64,000 bases of DNA from Bacillota bacterium (GCA_023386815.1 JAEWIZ010000002.1:186001-250000), one strand, 5' to 3'. Shown: positions 16,898-25,284, counted from the first letter of the stretch. Notes: generated from the sequence alone by a model not told the origin. Translations and numbers: made by a program.

Positions 16898-18046
16898 TTA
16901 TTTTATGGAATCAGCTTTTATCATTTGGATTGGTGCAACCTCATCACTTAAGGGGAGTACCTCTGCTCCCTTATCAAGTAAATCTTCCAACATCTTTGGA
17001 AGCGAATTAAGTGTTGTCTTTTTCGTAGGTGAATCGTGCATCAGTACGATGGAGGTTTTCTTTGTTTTAACGCCACTAAGCACATTTTGAATAAGCTGCT
17101 TCTGTGTGTATTCCACTCCTGTAGCATCACCATTTACTACATTCCAATCATAATAAACAATTGAATTCTTATTTAAATATCGAATAAATTCATCCATCCC
17201 ATGCTTATTTACCATATTGTCACTACCACCTGGAAAACGGTAAATTGTGGGCTTGTACCCAGTAGTATCATATAACAAATTCCTTAGTTTTGTAAAGTCC
17301 TTATCAAAATCCTCCAAGGAATTGTATATCTTGTTGTATTGATGAGAAAAGGAATGCATCCCGAGGGTATGACCTTCATTTACAATGCGTTTATAAATTT
17401 CCTTGGATTCATCATCCGTCTTACCAATGACAAAAAATGTTGCTTTTACTTGATACTTTGCTAGGATATCCAGAATTTCATTCGTATATAAGCTTGGCCC
17501 ATCATCAAAGGTTAAATATACTGTTTTCCCTTTGAAAACTCCATTCTCCTTAGCTGTTTCTACTGTTTGATCAGAACTTACTGCTGTATCCTGTTTACTG
17601 CTTTCCTCTGTGGTCTCTGTTTCTGAACTCTTTGGTACATCTGTTTCTTCTTTCGTATTTAGCTGGTTCGGATCTAGGTTGCTTTCATTTGCCTGTTCTA
17701 CCGGTATTTCGGCGGCTAGCACATGTTTCGCATTATCTGAATCATCATTGGCAAGTTCATACTGACCATGTAACTCTGCTAATTCCTTCACCTGCTTCTG
17801 TAATTGATTAACCTGCAATCCCAAAATAATACATAACACTGTTGGTAATATTAATAAAATCACAGCCACTACTACGATTACTTTTTTGATACGGTTAATT
17901 CTTTTTCTGCGATAATCACTGCTTTTGTTCTTTGCATTCTCATCTGCTGTATTAATTTCGTTACTGTTTTGCAAAGGCTCACCCCTAGATAAAATTCTCT
18001 CAATTATTCTACCACATTTGTCAGTAATACGCAAAGGCTTTGCCAC
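16898..18046 (-). CDS. Membrane-anchored polysaccharide deacetylase (NodB domain)
   Basis: A carbohydrate esterase family 4 enzyme, probably acting on peptidoglycan or another envelope glycan. Residues 56-76 form one membrane helix after a basic cytoplasmic segment, 85-170 are a Glu/Thr/Ser-rich spacer, and 172-382 are the NodB domain with TFDDGPS (Asp181, Asp182), the metal histidines in HSFSH (231 and 235) and RFPGGS. The frame opens with a GTG at 18046 that has no ribosome site. A TTG at 17974 preceded by AGGGGTGA is a credible alternative start that keeps the helix. It is paired with the bactofilin gene. Confidence 0.9.
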   Translation of the reverse strand: MAKPLRITDKCGRIIERILSRGEPLQNSNEINTADENAKNKSSDYRRKRINRIKKVIVVVAVILLILPTVLCIILGLQVNQLQKQVKELAELHGQYELANDDSDNAKHVLAAEIPVEQANESNLDPNQLNTKEETDVPKSSETETTEESSKQDTAVSSDQTVETAKENGVFKGKTVYLTFDDGPSLYTNEILDILAKYQVKATFFVIGKTDDESKEIYKRIVNEGHTLGMHSFSHQYNKIYNSLEDFDKDFTKLRNLLYDTTGYKPTIYRFPGGSDNMVNKHGMDEFIRYLNKNSIVYYDWNVVNGDATGVEYTQKQLIQNVLSGVKTKKTSIVLMHDSPTKKTTLNSLPKMLEDLLDKGAEVLPLSDEVAPIQMIKADSIK

Positions 18047-18097
18047 TATTACTGATATATTTTTTTAAGTATTAAAGGTCTCAAATATAATTAACAA

Positions 18098-18127
18098 AGC
18101 CTCTTAGCACATATGTACCAGGAGGCT
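18098..18127. repeat. 30-bp hairpin repeat, copy 1
   Basis: An AGCCTC...GAGGCT hairpin, 28 of 30 bases identical to 25285-25314 and in the same orientation. The two copies flank the LysR/hydrolase operon. On the minus strand it is followed by TTTGTTAATTATATTT, a poor T-run, so it may be only a weak terminator. Confidence 0.6.
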
Positions 18128-18269
18128 GGGTATTAAATACTAGGTTTTCCTTAATCTTTCCAAAACATTTTTTCATACGTGTTTATTTCTAGTTTAATTC
18201 ATGGCTCAAGCACTTGCATTGTATCACATCTTCCTTCCTCGAGACGTCGCTATTCAGCTTCTAATAGCA

Positions 18270-18304
18270 AAAGCCTCCCAAAACATTCCGTTCTGAGAGG
18301 CTTT
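18270..18304 (-). terminator. Terminator of the hydrolase/flavoenzyme operon
   Basis: AAAGCCTC (18270-18277) pairs with GAGGCTTT (18297-18304). On the minus strand the arm ends in TTTT, 26 bp after the last stop codon of the operon. Confidence 0.7.
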
Positions 18305-18329
18305 ACATCAGGCTGCTCGCCAATCTTAT

Positions 18330-19103
18330 TTATGGAAGAAATTGATCCTTGAATTCAGCATAGACTTCCGGTAATATCTTCGCCAGATGTGTAAATTCCT
18401 TAACATTATGAATCAAAATCGCTTTTGCTAACATTTCATTGGGCTTAAATTCTGGAATTCTCACCGGCTTATTGTCAACGGCTTGATAACCCAACCAAAA
18501 ACGAGTTCTTAATTCACAACCATCTTTTGTCGGTCTGACAAAATGTGTCATGATAGCCGGACCAGGTGTACATACGATTGTCCCTTTAAATGCCTTTAGC
18601 TTTTCAGGATCAAAGCCCACCGTTTCAGGAGGAACAAAATTCAGGGTAACATCAACCGGTTCCTGTCCATCCAATAATGCTTCTTTAACCTCGTGGCATG
18701 TATTCCAATATCTTTCCCTCATCGACAATGTTTCATCTAATGCAATTTCGGGATTTCTTGTTTGACAATAATAATGATCGTCCTTATCCCAAATTTTATA
18801 TCGCATGGAAGAAAGACCATGCCATGCAAACCACCAATCAAACATTTCAGGGGTTACACCTGGCATCGGTGTTAAATTAGCCAGCATTAAGCCACCGTCA
18901 TCTAAATAGAACCATCCAAATTCTCCCGCTAAATATCCAGGTTCAAATAGCTGATTCATTTCCGTTGGCATAATACCACCTTTTAGATCAAATGTTCCAT
19001 TCATAATACGATTAAATATCTCAGCCGGTACAGGAGCAATGTCCCTCTCAAAATACTTATATAACGGAGATTTTTTTTCCTCCGCTGTCAATAAAACAGC
19101 CAT
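18330..19103 (-). CDS. DAPG/phloretin hydrolase-family C-C hydrolase (metal ligands present)
   Basis: A 257-aa protein I assign to the family of PhlG (diacetylphloroglucinol hydrolase) and phloretin hydrolase, zinc enzymes that cut a C-C bond between an aromatic ring and an acyl group. Supporting features are MPGVTPEMFDWWFAWHGL (His95), RERYW (Glu130), THFVRP (His187) and HNVKEFTHLAKILPE (His232, Glu236). The HxxxE spacing and overall order match the PhlG zinc site as I remember it. I chose the ATG at 19103 because GGAGG is six bases upstream. It is the last gene of the operon, after the MFS gene. A paralog is the first gene. The substrate is unknown; a phloroglucinol-type ketone or dihydrochalcone is a guess. 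Confidence 0.78.
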   Translation of the reverse strand: MAVLLTAEEKKSPLYKYFERDIAPVPAEIFNRIMNGTFDLKGGIMPTEMNQLFEPGYLAGEFGWFYLDDGGLMLANLTPMPGVTPEMFDWWFAWHGLSSMRYKIWDKDDHYYCQTRNPEIALDETLSMRERYWNTCHEVKEALLDGQEPVDVTLNFVPPETVGFDPEKLKAFKGTIVCTPGPAIMTHFVRPTKDGCELRTRFWLGYQAVDNKPVRIPEFKPNEMLAKAILIHNVKEFTHLAKILPEVYAEFKDQFLP

Positions 19104-19124
19104 TTTCGACCTCCAATTCACATT

Positions 19125-20345
19125 TTATGGTATCTTCTTTGCAAAAATCCAACATATTCCGCCTAATCCTAGTGCGACACATAGCATGTAAATCGTAACT
19201 TCATAACCGAAATACTGGAGAACATAACCCGTGAAAATACCACCAATAACACCACCTAGTTGACTTACTGTATTACGGAATGAGTTAACAATTGGCACAT
19301 CTGCCGGCATCTCAGCAATATCTGGTGCACAGGCTGAACTCATACCTGCAACAGATCGTGGCAATGTACCAAATACAAAAACGTAAATCATGATTGCGCT
19401 AATTGGTAAATTTACAAGCAGTACTAATGCTACAATACCGCTAAAGAAAGACAAAATTGCAAGCTTTCTCTTCGTTTTTAATTTATCAGATAACAGTCCA
19501 AAAACAATCATTGCTACAATACCTAACAAACTGGTGTATCCATAAGTTACAGCAGCATTTCTTGGTTCCAACCCACGTATAATCAAGTACTGAATAACGA
19601 ATGCACTGAAGGTTACAACAGCCATATTAAAGAATATTAATGCAATTGCTACCAGCCAGTTAGAAGAGTTTTTGTATACTCGCATTGTCTGCTCTTTTGT
19701 AGGCTTTTGAGCATTGGCGATTCCCGTTACTTTTACTGAGGATGGTACCGTCAACAACCAGAAAACCAAACATACTACCTGTAAAACAATAATTACCAAA
19801 AAGACCTGCTGGAAGGATAAACCTTTACCTAACATCATCCAGCTGGCAACATTGGTATGAATAACCTGCCCCAACATTCCTACGGTAACCATAAAGCTAA
19901 TCCAGAATCCGATTCTTTGAGGCTTTACAAGATTCGCAGTAAGGCTGTGGCCAATTAATGCCATAAATCCGTAGCCGCCACCTTCTAACATTCTTCCGAT
20001 AACGAAAAGAATATAATTTGATGTAAATACCTGAATGAGAGAACCCCCTAGTAATAGTACGAAACTAAGAAGCATACTCCATTTACAAGGTATTTTACGA
20101 ATTACATATCCAAATGGTACTGTAAATAATATTACAAACCAGTTCTGTGCAGTATTTAAATAGCCATAAGTACTAATGTCTATGTTAAAATACCCTTGTA
20201 TTGCTGCCTGCATAGGCAACAGTTTGAACATACTAAAACCCAATACAAATAAACAGAATGTAATAGCTGCCAAAATAACTTTAATTCTGCTGCTACTTAA
20301 ACTAGCAGCCACTGCATTTGTCATTTTATTATTTTCACCTTCCAT
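19125..20345 (-). CDS. Major facilitator superfamily transporter
   Basis: A 406-aa protein with about 12 hydrophobic helices in two halves. The first half contains the motif-A-like loop VPFGYVIRKIPCKWS and the GRMLEGGGYGFMALIGHS helix; the second half begins after a basic cytoplasmic loop (QKPTKEQTMRVYKNSS) and holds a second motif A, FGLLSDKLKTKRKL. It would import the operon's substrate or export a product. Three in-frame starts are possible: GTG 20357, ATG 20345 and ATG 20324; the last has the best ribosome site (AAGGTG). It lies between the FMN oxidoreductase gene and the hydrolase gene with short gaps. Confidence 0.88.
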   Translation of the reverse strand: MEGENNKMTNAVAASLSSSRIKVILAAITFCLFVLGFSMFKLLPMQAAIQGYFNIDISTYGYLNTAQNWFVILFTVPFGYVIRKIPCKWSMLLSFVLLLGGSLIQVFTSNYILFVIGRMLEGGGYGFMALIGHSLTANLVKPQRIGFWISFMVTVGMLGQVIHTNVASWMMLGKGLSFQQVFLVIIVLQVVCLVFWLLTVPSSVKVTGIANAQKPTKEQTMRVYKNSSNWLVAIALIFFNMAVVTFSAFVIQYLIIRGLEPRNAAVTYGYTSLLGIVAMIVFGLLSDKLKTKRKLAILSFFSGIVALVLLVNLPISAIMIYVFVFGTLPRSVAGMSSACAPDIAEMPADVPIVNSFRNTVSQLGGVIGGIFTGYVLQYFGYEVTIYMLCVALGLGGICWIFAKKIP

Positions 20346-20365
20346 AATAACCCCCACTCACTTTT

Positions 20366-21340
20366 TTAATATAGTTGATAGCTCCTTTTTAGCCATTCTT
20401 CCCACTCATCGCAAAAATCTACAATAAGTTCCTTCACCGATCGAACGCTGTGAATCAATCCAACTACCTGTCCTCCCATAACAGCTCCATTTTCTTCTAC
20501 TTCTCCGTCTAATGAAGCAATTCTAAGTGATCCTTCCGCAGCCTTTCGTACCAGCTGCGCTGCCTCCGCCTGTGGATGCTCAGCCTCAATCTGGATCAGA
20601 CGCTCTGCTAATTTATTACGGATTTGCCAGCTTGGTTCGCCAGTAGATGCCCCACATGCTACGATATCTCGGTCACTTGCTTTTACAATTGCCTGTTTCA
20701 CATTAGGATGAACCGGACACTCGTTTGATGCCATAAATGCGGTTCCCATTTCAATGCCCTCTGCACCCATTACTGTGCATGCAGCAGCCTGACGCGGCGT
20801 TGCAATACCACCAGAAGCAACTACCGGAACAGATTTTACTGCTTCTGTAACCTCCGCTAAAAGAACACGTCCGCTAACTTTTGTACAATGTCCGCCGCCC
20901 TCAATACCTTTGGTGATAATCACATCAGCGCCAGCCTTCTCTGCAACAATAGCATCCTCCAGGTAATTTACCTTAGCAATGACTTTAATACCTGCTGCAT
21001 GAAATCTATCATAGTATTCTTTGGCCATATCGTAATCAAGAAGGTTTAAACTATCGATGTATGCAACGGGTATCCTTCCTTCAATAATTGCCTGGGTTCC
21101 AATTTCCAGCTGGGGACCAGGATCCAAAAATAAGTTTGCAGCAAATGGTTGATCCGTCATAGCACGAACCGCTTCCGCCTGTCCTATGATTAATTCTTTT
21201 GGCATAAAACCACTACCCAGAACACCAAGTCCTCCGTTCTCTGATACAGCTGCTACAAGTGGTGCCATGGATGTCCATGCCATTGCTCCCTGAATAATTG
21301 GGTATTTTATTCCTAATGCTTCACATACTCTGTTTGCCAT
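20366..21340 (-). CDS. FMN-dependent nitronate monooxygenase / enoyl reductase-like oxidoreductase
   Basis: A 324-aa TIM-barrel flavoprotein of the 2-nitropropane dioxygenase family, which also includes the enoyl-ACP reductase FabK. It shows the N-terminal signature GIKYPIIQGAMAW, LGVLGSGFM, KVNYLEDAIVAEKAGADVII, the glycine loop IEGGGHCT, VVASGGIATPRQAAAC and GAEGIEMGTAFMASNE for FMN phosphate binding. GGAGG lies eight bases upstream of the ATG at 21340. In an anaerobe a reductase role is more likely than an oxygenase role. Its place between the flavoprotein and the transporter suggests it handles the same compound (inference). Confidence 0.85.
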   Translation of the reverse strand: MANRVCEALGIKYPIIQGAMAWTSMAPLVAAVSENGGLGVLGSGFMPKELIIGQAEAVRAMTDQPFAANLFLDPGPQLEIGTQAIIEGRIPVAYIDSLNLLDYDMAKEYYDRFHAAGIKVIAKVNYLEDAIVAEKAGADVIITKGIEGGGHCTKVSGRVLLAEVTEAVKSVPVVASGGIATPRQAAACTVMGAEGIEMGTAFMASNECPVHPNVKQAIVKASDRDIVACGASTGEPSWQIRNKLAERLIQIEAEHPQAEAAQLVRKAAEGSLRIASLDGEVEENGAVMGGQVVGLIHSVRSVKELIVDFCDEWEEWLKRSYQLY

Positions 21341-21356
21341 TTCTTTATCCTCCGGT

Positions 21357-23018
21357 TTAAAATCTAGGTGGTTGAACTTCATATTGCTCGATCGGTACTG
21401 GCTCTGTATCCAATACCATGTTTCCGTCTTCATTTTTTACTATAATCCACTTTAACCAATTATTGTTATCCATTTGCGGGTAGTCTTCTCTTAAAAACCA
21501 TCCTCTGGATTCCTTTCGCATTGAGGCTGCACGAAGCTGCATTTCTGCGCATAGTACCATGGCCTCTGCCTCATGACATGCCAGTAAATCATGGAAATCA
21601 ACAGCTTTTAGCTGGCTCAGCTTTGATTTTGCTTTCTCAAGTTTACGAAGTGCAATATTAAGACGATGCTGGGACATATAAATACTGTTTTCTACGGGAC
21701 ACAGAATATTTTGTATATCCCCAATTACTTCTTTCGCATCAATTCCTTCGACGCGGTTAAATGGTGCATATGCAGCCTCTTTATATGAATTAATTTGCGC
21801 TTCATCTAATTCAGCTACCTCTGCTCCTTTTACATATTCTGCAGCAGATTCGCCACTGATAATTCCAGCAAATACTGCATTTAAAATACCGGATCCACGA
21901 TTTCTTCCAGGAGGTGCGGGAACTGCCCCAGGAGCTGTGGAACCACAATAGCATACATCACCTGCTGCAAACATTCCGGAAATGGTTGTCTGCATATCCT
22001 CGCCAACTTTTACAGGTGATTGCTCCCCTACAAGTCCAGGCACTACTTCACATTCCGGATCTCTTCCTGCTGCTTTTCCATGATCTGCTTTCCAAAATGG
22101 TAGTCCATAAGGACGATCCCAGATACGAGTCAGCCCCTCCTCATCCCTCTGCTCTAATTTGAGATAAATCGGACCTTTTCCAGCAGACATCTGCTCATAC
22201 CACTCACGGACTGCAGTTGCACTGATGTCTGCTTCCGGGAAGCGTCGGAAATTCTTTGTCACATTTTCTCCCAGTGCGTTGTACATATTGTTCTCACCAA
22301 ATACAACCTCCTGGAAACTATGTAATTTATAAAGCTGTGCGAAGTTACCAAATTCAGGGTTTCTCATCTGTGCACCTGCACGATATGCTGCAGCAATACC
22401 ATCACCGCGTCCATTACTCCACATCGGTGCAATGCGGTAATTTTGTGAACCCGTTGCAAGGACTATCGTTTTCGCAGCAAAGGTATAGAAGGTACCATCC
22501 AGTATACTGTATCCAACAGCTCCTGCGATTCTTCCTTCGTCTGTCAGAAGATCAGAAATCGTAACCTTGTCAATGATCTTTACGCCCAATTTCTCAGCCT
22601 TTCTTCTCATTTGCAGCGTAATATTTAAATCCACACCAATAATAAAAGTCATTGGACCGGTTGGAATTCGTTTCTTTGGAATGGTTACTCCCCATCCCTC
22701 CATACGTTCCAGCATTTCATTATTCATGGCTACATATTTTTTCATCATATTCTGATTTCCAAGATAGCACCCAACCGAATGCGCATGATATTCTGTAAAC
22801 ATCTCTGGCGTTGTGTGCTCCAGGTCAAAATACTGAAGTACTCCACCACCTTTATTCGCTTTTCCGCCATATCCAGTAGTCTGTTTCTCAACAATCATTA
22901 CCTCTGCCTCAGGATTTTTCTCCTTTGCAGAAACTGCAGCGGTCAGTCCTGCAATACCACCGCCAATAATAAGAATGTCCGCAAACCCTCTGACCTCTTC
23001 ATATTGCAACTGTCCCAT
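21357..23018 (-). CDS. FAD-dependent fumarate reductase / APS reductase A-like flavoprotein
   Basis: A 553-aa protein of the fumarate reductase / succinate dehydrogenase / APS reductase flavoprotein superfamily. The N-terminus has the Rossmann motif DILIIGGGIAGLTAAV (residues 14-29), then VEKQTTGYGGKANKGGG. The central part carries the second FAD segment AAKTIVLATGS. Near 350-400 is GMFAAGDVCYCGSTAPGA followed by the typical GSGILNAVFAGIISG. The last 130 residues form a helical domain like that of AprA. The ferredoxin gene is 17 bp upstream, so the pair resembles an AprA/AprB-type electron-transfer module. The reduced substrate is unknown; an unsaturated or ring double bond is plausible. AGGAGGAG precedes the ATG. 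Confidence 0.88.
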   Translation of the reverse strand: MGQLQYEEVRGFADILIIGGGIAGLTAAVSAKEKNPEAEVMIVEKQTTGYGGKANKGGGVLQYFDLEHTTPEMFTEYHAHSVGCYLGNQNMMKKYVAMNNEMLERMEGWGVTIPKKRIPTGPMTFIIGVDLNITLQMRRKAEKLGVKIIDKVTISDLLTDEGRIAGAVGYSILDGTFYTFAAKTIVLATGSQNYRIAPMWSNGRGDGIAAAYRAGAQMRNPEFGNFAQLYKLHSFQEVVFGENNMYNALGENVTKNFRRFPEADISATAVREWYEQMSAGKGPIYLKLEQRDEEGLTRIWDRPYGLPFWKADHGKAAGRDPECEVVPGLVGEQSPVKVGEDMQTTISGMFAAGDVCYCGSTAPGAVPAPPGRNRGSGILNAVFAGIISGESAAEYVKGAEVAELDEAQINSYKEAAYAPFNRVEGIDAKEVIGDIQNILCPVENSIYMSQHRLNIALRKLEKAKSKLSQLKAVDFHDLLACHEAEAMVLCAEMQLRAASMRKESRGWFLREDYPQMDNNNWLKWIIVKNEDGNMVLDTEPVPIEQYEVQPPRF

Positions 23019-23035
23019 AATATGTTCTCTCCTCC

Positions 23036-23281
23036 TTATCGATATTGGTCAAAGCTTTGTCTAAATCCTTGACTCTCAAAATCCGGAATCACCTCAATAC
23101 ACCCCTTCTTGCAGGATACTTCACAGTAATTGCAGTGTTCACAATCTTCTACATATTTAAATACTGGCTGTTTTTTCACCTCGTCCCAGCGGATCACATC
23201 AATGAAACATGCTTTATAGCATAACTTACAGCCAACGCAATTCTCTGGATTGAAATTAATGATATGCTTTGTATTGATCAA
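23036..23281 (-). CDS. 2[4Fe-4S] ferredoxin subunit
   Basis: An 81-aa ferredoxin with two CxxCxxCxxxC clusters: Cys15/18/21/25 and Cys47/50/53/57. The insert between clusters (about 22 residues) resembles AprB-type partners of flavoprotein reductases more than a free clostridial ferredoxin. A strong AAGGGGGG site lies seven bases before a TTG start at 23281; no ATG in frame fits better. It lies directly before the flavoprotein gene, so it most likely passes electrons to the FAD of that subunit. Confidence 0.9.
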   Translation of the reverse strand: MINTKHIINFNPENCVGCKLCYKACFIDVIRWDEVKKQPVFKYVEDCEHCNYCEVSCKKGCIEVIPDFESQGFRQSFDQYR

Positions 23282-23295
23282 GACCGTTCCCCCCT

Positions 23296-24117
23296 TTAGA
23301 AATTATCTTTCTCTTCCGAATATAGTTCCGGAAGTATTGCTGCCAGATGCGCCCACTCTGTCATATTCTGAAGCATTACCCCCATTGGCATCATTGGCGG
23401 CATCCGAAGGTCATCCTGCAGTTCCTTATAGTCCCTGCCATAACGTACGCTCCATCCCATCCAATATCTGCTTCTTACTTCTACACCGCTCTCTACCTCA
23501 CGTACCAGATGGCTAACAAAATAATCTGGTTGTGCAAACGGGGGCACCCCTTTGCTGTAACCTCTAGCGCATATTAAGGTAGAACAGGCATCGCTTCCTA
23601 TTTTCTCCATATCGAACCCAACATCGGAAGGACACTTAAAATTCATATAATCTGTTGTTGGTCCCATTTCTCCATGTCGTACCACAATCTGCGTTGAATC
23701 CCAATATCTCTCCTGGTAGCTAAGATCCTCATCTTTCATTTTGTCCGTCTGCATCGTCATTGCCTGAATATTTGATTCTGGATTGCTAATCACATAGCGC
23801 AATTGATCCAAGCTTCTCCAGGCAAACCACCAGTCCACCATCTTCGCTGTTACACCTGGCATAAATGTCAAGTCTGATACATATCCTGTTCCATCAAACA
23901 TGACGCAGTAGCCAATCTCCTCCTGGATAAACTCAGGTTCAAACATTCTGTTTCTTTGCGTAAACGGTAATGCTTTCCCAGGATTAATCGGTCCACGAAA
24001 TACTTTCTCCATTTTCTCTGGTGCAACCGGTGTCATATTCTTGAGATAATACTTAAAGTAAGACTTTTTCTGACCCATCTCAGAAACTGGTACCTTTGGT
24101 TTCATCATTTTCTCCAT
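23296..24117 (-). CDS. DAPG/phloretin hydrolase-family paralog lacking putative metal histidines
   Basis: A 273-aa homolog of the product of 18330-19103, with the same segment order: MFEPEFIQEEIGY, MPGVTAKMVDWWFAWRSL, QERYW, SHLVRE and QNMTEWAHLAAILPE. Aligned by these blocks, Glu136, His203 and Glu254 are kept, but His95 of the paralog is Arg101 here and His232 is Gln250. If those positions are the zinc ligands, this protein either binds metal differently or acts as a substrate-binding partner, lyase or isomerase. It is the first gene of the operon. AAGGAG is 12 bases before the ATG at 24117; a second Met (residue 4) is also possible. Confidence 0.72.
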   Translation of the reverse strand: MEKMMKPKVPVSEMGQKKSYFKYYLKNMTPVAPEKMEKVFRGPINPGKALPFTQRNRMFEPEFIQEEIGYCVMFDGTGYVSDLTFMPGVTAKMVDWWFAWRSLDQLRYVISNPESNIQAMTMQTDKMKDEDLSYQERYWDSTQIVVRHGEMGPTTDYMNFKCPSDVGFDMEKIGSDACSTLICARGYSKGVPPFAQPDYFVSHLVREVESGVEVRSRYWMGWSVRYGRDYKELQDDLRMPPMMPMGVMLQNMTEWAHLAAILPELYSEEKDNF

Positions 24118-24124
24118 AAAAAAA

Positions 24125-24178
24125 CACCATCTCCTTTTTATTGATATATTAAATATACCAATAAAGAAGCAGATGGTG
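24125..24178 (-). promoter_or_regulatory. Nested palindrome in the operon leader overlapping the ribosome site
   Basis: An outer 8-bp pair (CACCATCT 24125-24132, AGATGGTG 24171-24178) encloses a near-perfect 13-bp-arm palindrome (24138-24150, 24152-24164; the one mismatch is a G-U pair in minus-strand RNA). The 3' outer arm includes part of the AAGGAG site of the first hydrolase gene and is followed by TTTTTT and then ATG. It could serve as LysR terminator, attenuator or operator. The layout is seen directly; the role is inferred. Confidence 0.55.
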
Positions 24179-24194
24179 AAATGCTTAAAATCTA

Positions 24195-25082
24195 TCAGGT
24201 CATAATCTCATCACACATGGAGTAAAAGAGGGCAATGGATGGGTTGTAATTATCTTTGTTCCACACTAGAGCACAATCTACCGGGTGCAATTCCTTTATT
24301 TTTACAAAATCTACATATTTACTACTCTTCATGTAATGTTCATAACTGTTTGCAGCAAGACCCTCCCCGATTTCCACCCAGAGCATCTTGGTCTCATAAT
24401 CCGGCGCCATCTTAGTTCTAGGCTCAAATCCAGCCGTTCTGCATGCTTCAACGAATACTTCATTTATCTTTGGACTATCTTGTGATAGTAAAAAGACTTC
24501 ATCTCTAAAATCACTTAAAGAATATTCTTTATACTTTTCACAACCTAGACGTGCTGGCACAGCCAAATAGCTTTCTACACTGTATACAGTTTCATGCAAT
24601 AATTTGTCTCTTTCATGAGTAATAAACTCTAGACAGAAACATACATCGCTTTTACCGTTTTCTACACTTTCAATAAGCTGCGCGAAACTACAACTTTTTA
24701 ATTCCACTGCAATTTTAGGATATTGTCTTTGAAAATCATGAATCACCTGAAATACTTTACTATCCATACAACATCCATTTAAAATACTAATTACCAGCTT
24801 TCCTTGCTCACCCCGACTTATGCTCCGTGCACTTTCTACTAATTCTTCATATTCCAGTGCCATCGATTTTAATCCATTGTACATTGCCAAACCAGCAGGA
24901 CTTACTCTTAAACCATTCTGTTTACTACGCCAAAACAAGGGAAACCCTAACTCTCTCTCTAACGCTGCAATATTCCTGCTAAATGCTGGCTGCGTTATAT
25001 GTACTTTCTGCGCTGCGGTGGTAAAATTTAATGTTTCCATGGCTGTAACAAAACACAAATATAACATGCTCGTCATACTCAT
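24195..25082 (-). CDS. LysR-family transcriptional regulator
   Basis: A 295-aa LysR protein. The N-terminal winged helix-turn-helix is clear (ETLNFTTAAQKVHITQPAFSRNIAALERELGFPLFWRS), followed by the linker helix (PAGLAMYNGLKSMALEYEELVESARSI) and a two-lobed effector domain with GKLVISILNG at its start. I chose the ATG at 25082, which has GGAGG four bases upstream. It is directly upstream of, and in the same direction as, the six-gene operon. It is the likely regulator, sensing the substrate or an intermediate. A palindrome upstream of it resembles one upstream of the operon. Confidence 0.92.
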   Translation of the reverse strand: MSMTSMLYLCFVTAMETLNFTTAAQKVHITQPAFSRNIAALERELGFPLFWRSKQNGLRVSPAGLAMYNGLKSMALEYEELVESARSISRGEQGKLVISILNGCCMDSKVFQVIHDFQRQYPKIAVELKSCSFAQLIESVENGKSDVCFCLEFITHERDKLLHETVYSVESYLAVPARLGCEKYKEYSLSDFRDEVFLLSQDSPKINEVFVEACRTAGFEPRTKMAPDYETKMLWVEIGEGLAANSYEHYMKSSKYVDFVKIKELHPVDCALVWNKDNYNPSIALFYSMCDEIMT

Positions 25083-25124
25083 TTCCCCTCCATAATATAA
25101 CATAAACCAAGCTTATCATATCAC

Positions 25125-25144
25125 ATTGATATTTTTTTATCAAT
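25125..25144. promoter_or_regulatory. Candidate LysR binding site upstream of the lysR-type gene
   Basis: ATTGAT-ATTTTTTT-ATCAAT is a short inverted repeat 43 bp upstream of the chosen LysR start. It resembles the palindrome before the operon (both contain TTGATAT and end in CAATA). Confidence 0.35.
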
Positions 25145-25284
25145 AAAACTTCATATTTAGACATATCATCGGGTTTTAAGAAAAGTTTTGAATGAAAATA
25201 GACTGCTTCTAAAATTGGGGTTGCGCTATCTTATATTAAGTTGGTCAATAAAAGACATCGAGGCTTATTTGGCATGCGCAAAAA

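Noticed and set aside
16118..16951. Long plus-strand open frame opposite the bactofilin gene
   Set aside because: It is the mirror of the acidic, Ser/Glu-rich bactofilin codons, has a Ser/Ile/Pro-only composition and no ribosome site.
18330..25082. Antibiotic (DAPG) resistance operon
   Set aside because: Two hydrolase homologs and an MFS protein would fit, but the ferredoxin, FAD reductase and FMN enzyme point to catabolism.
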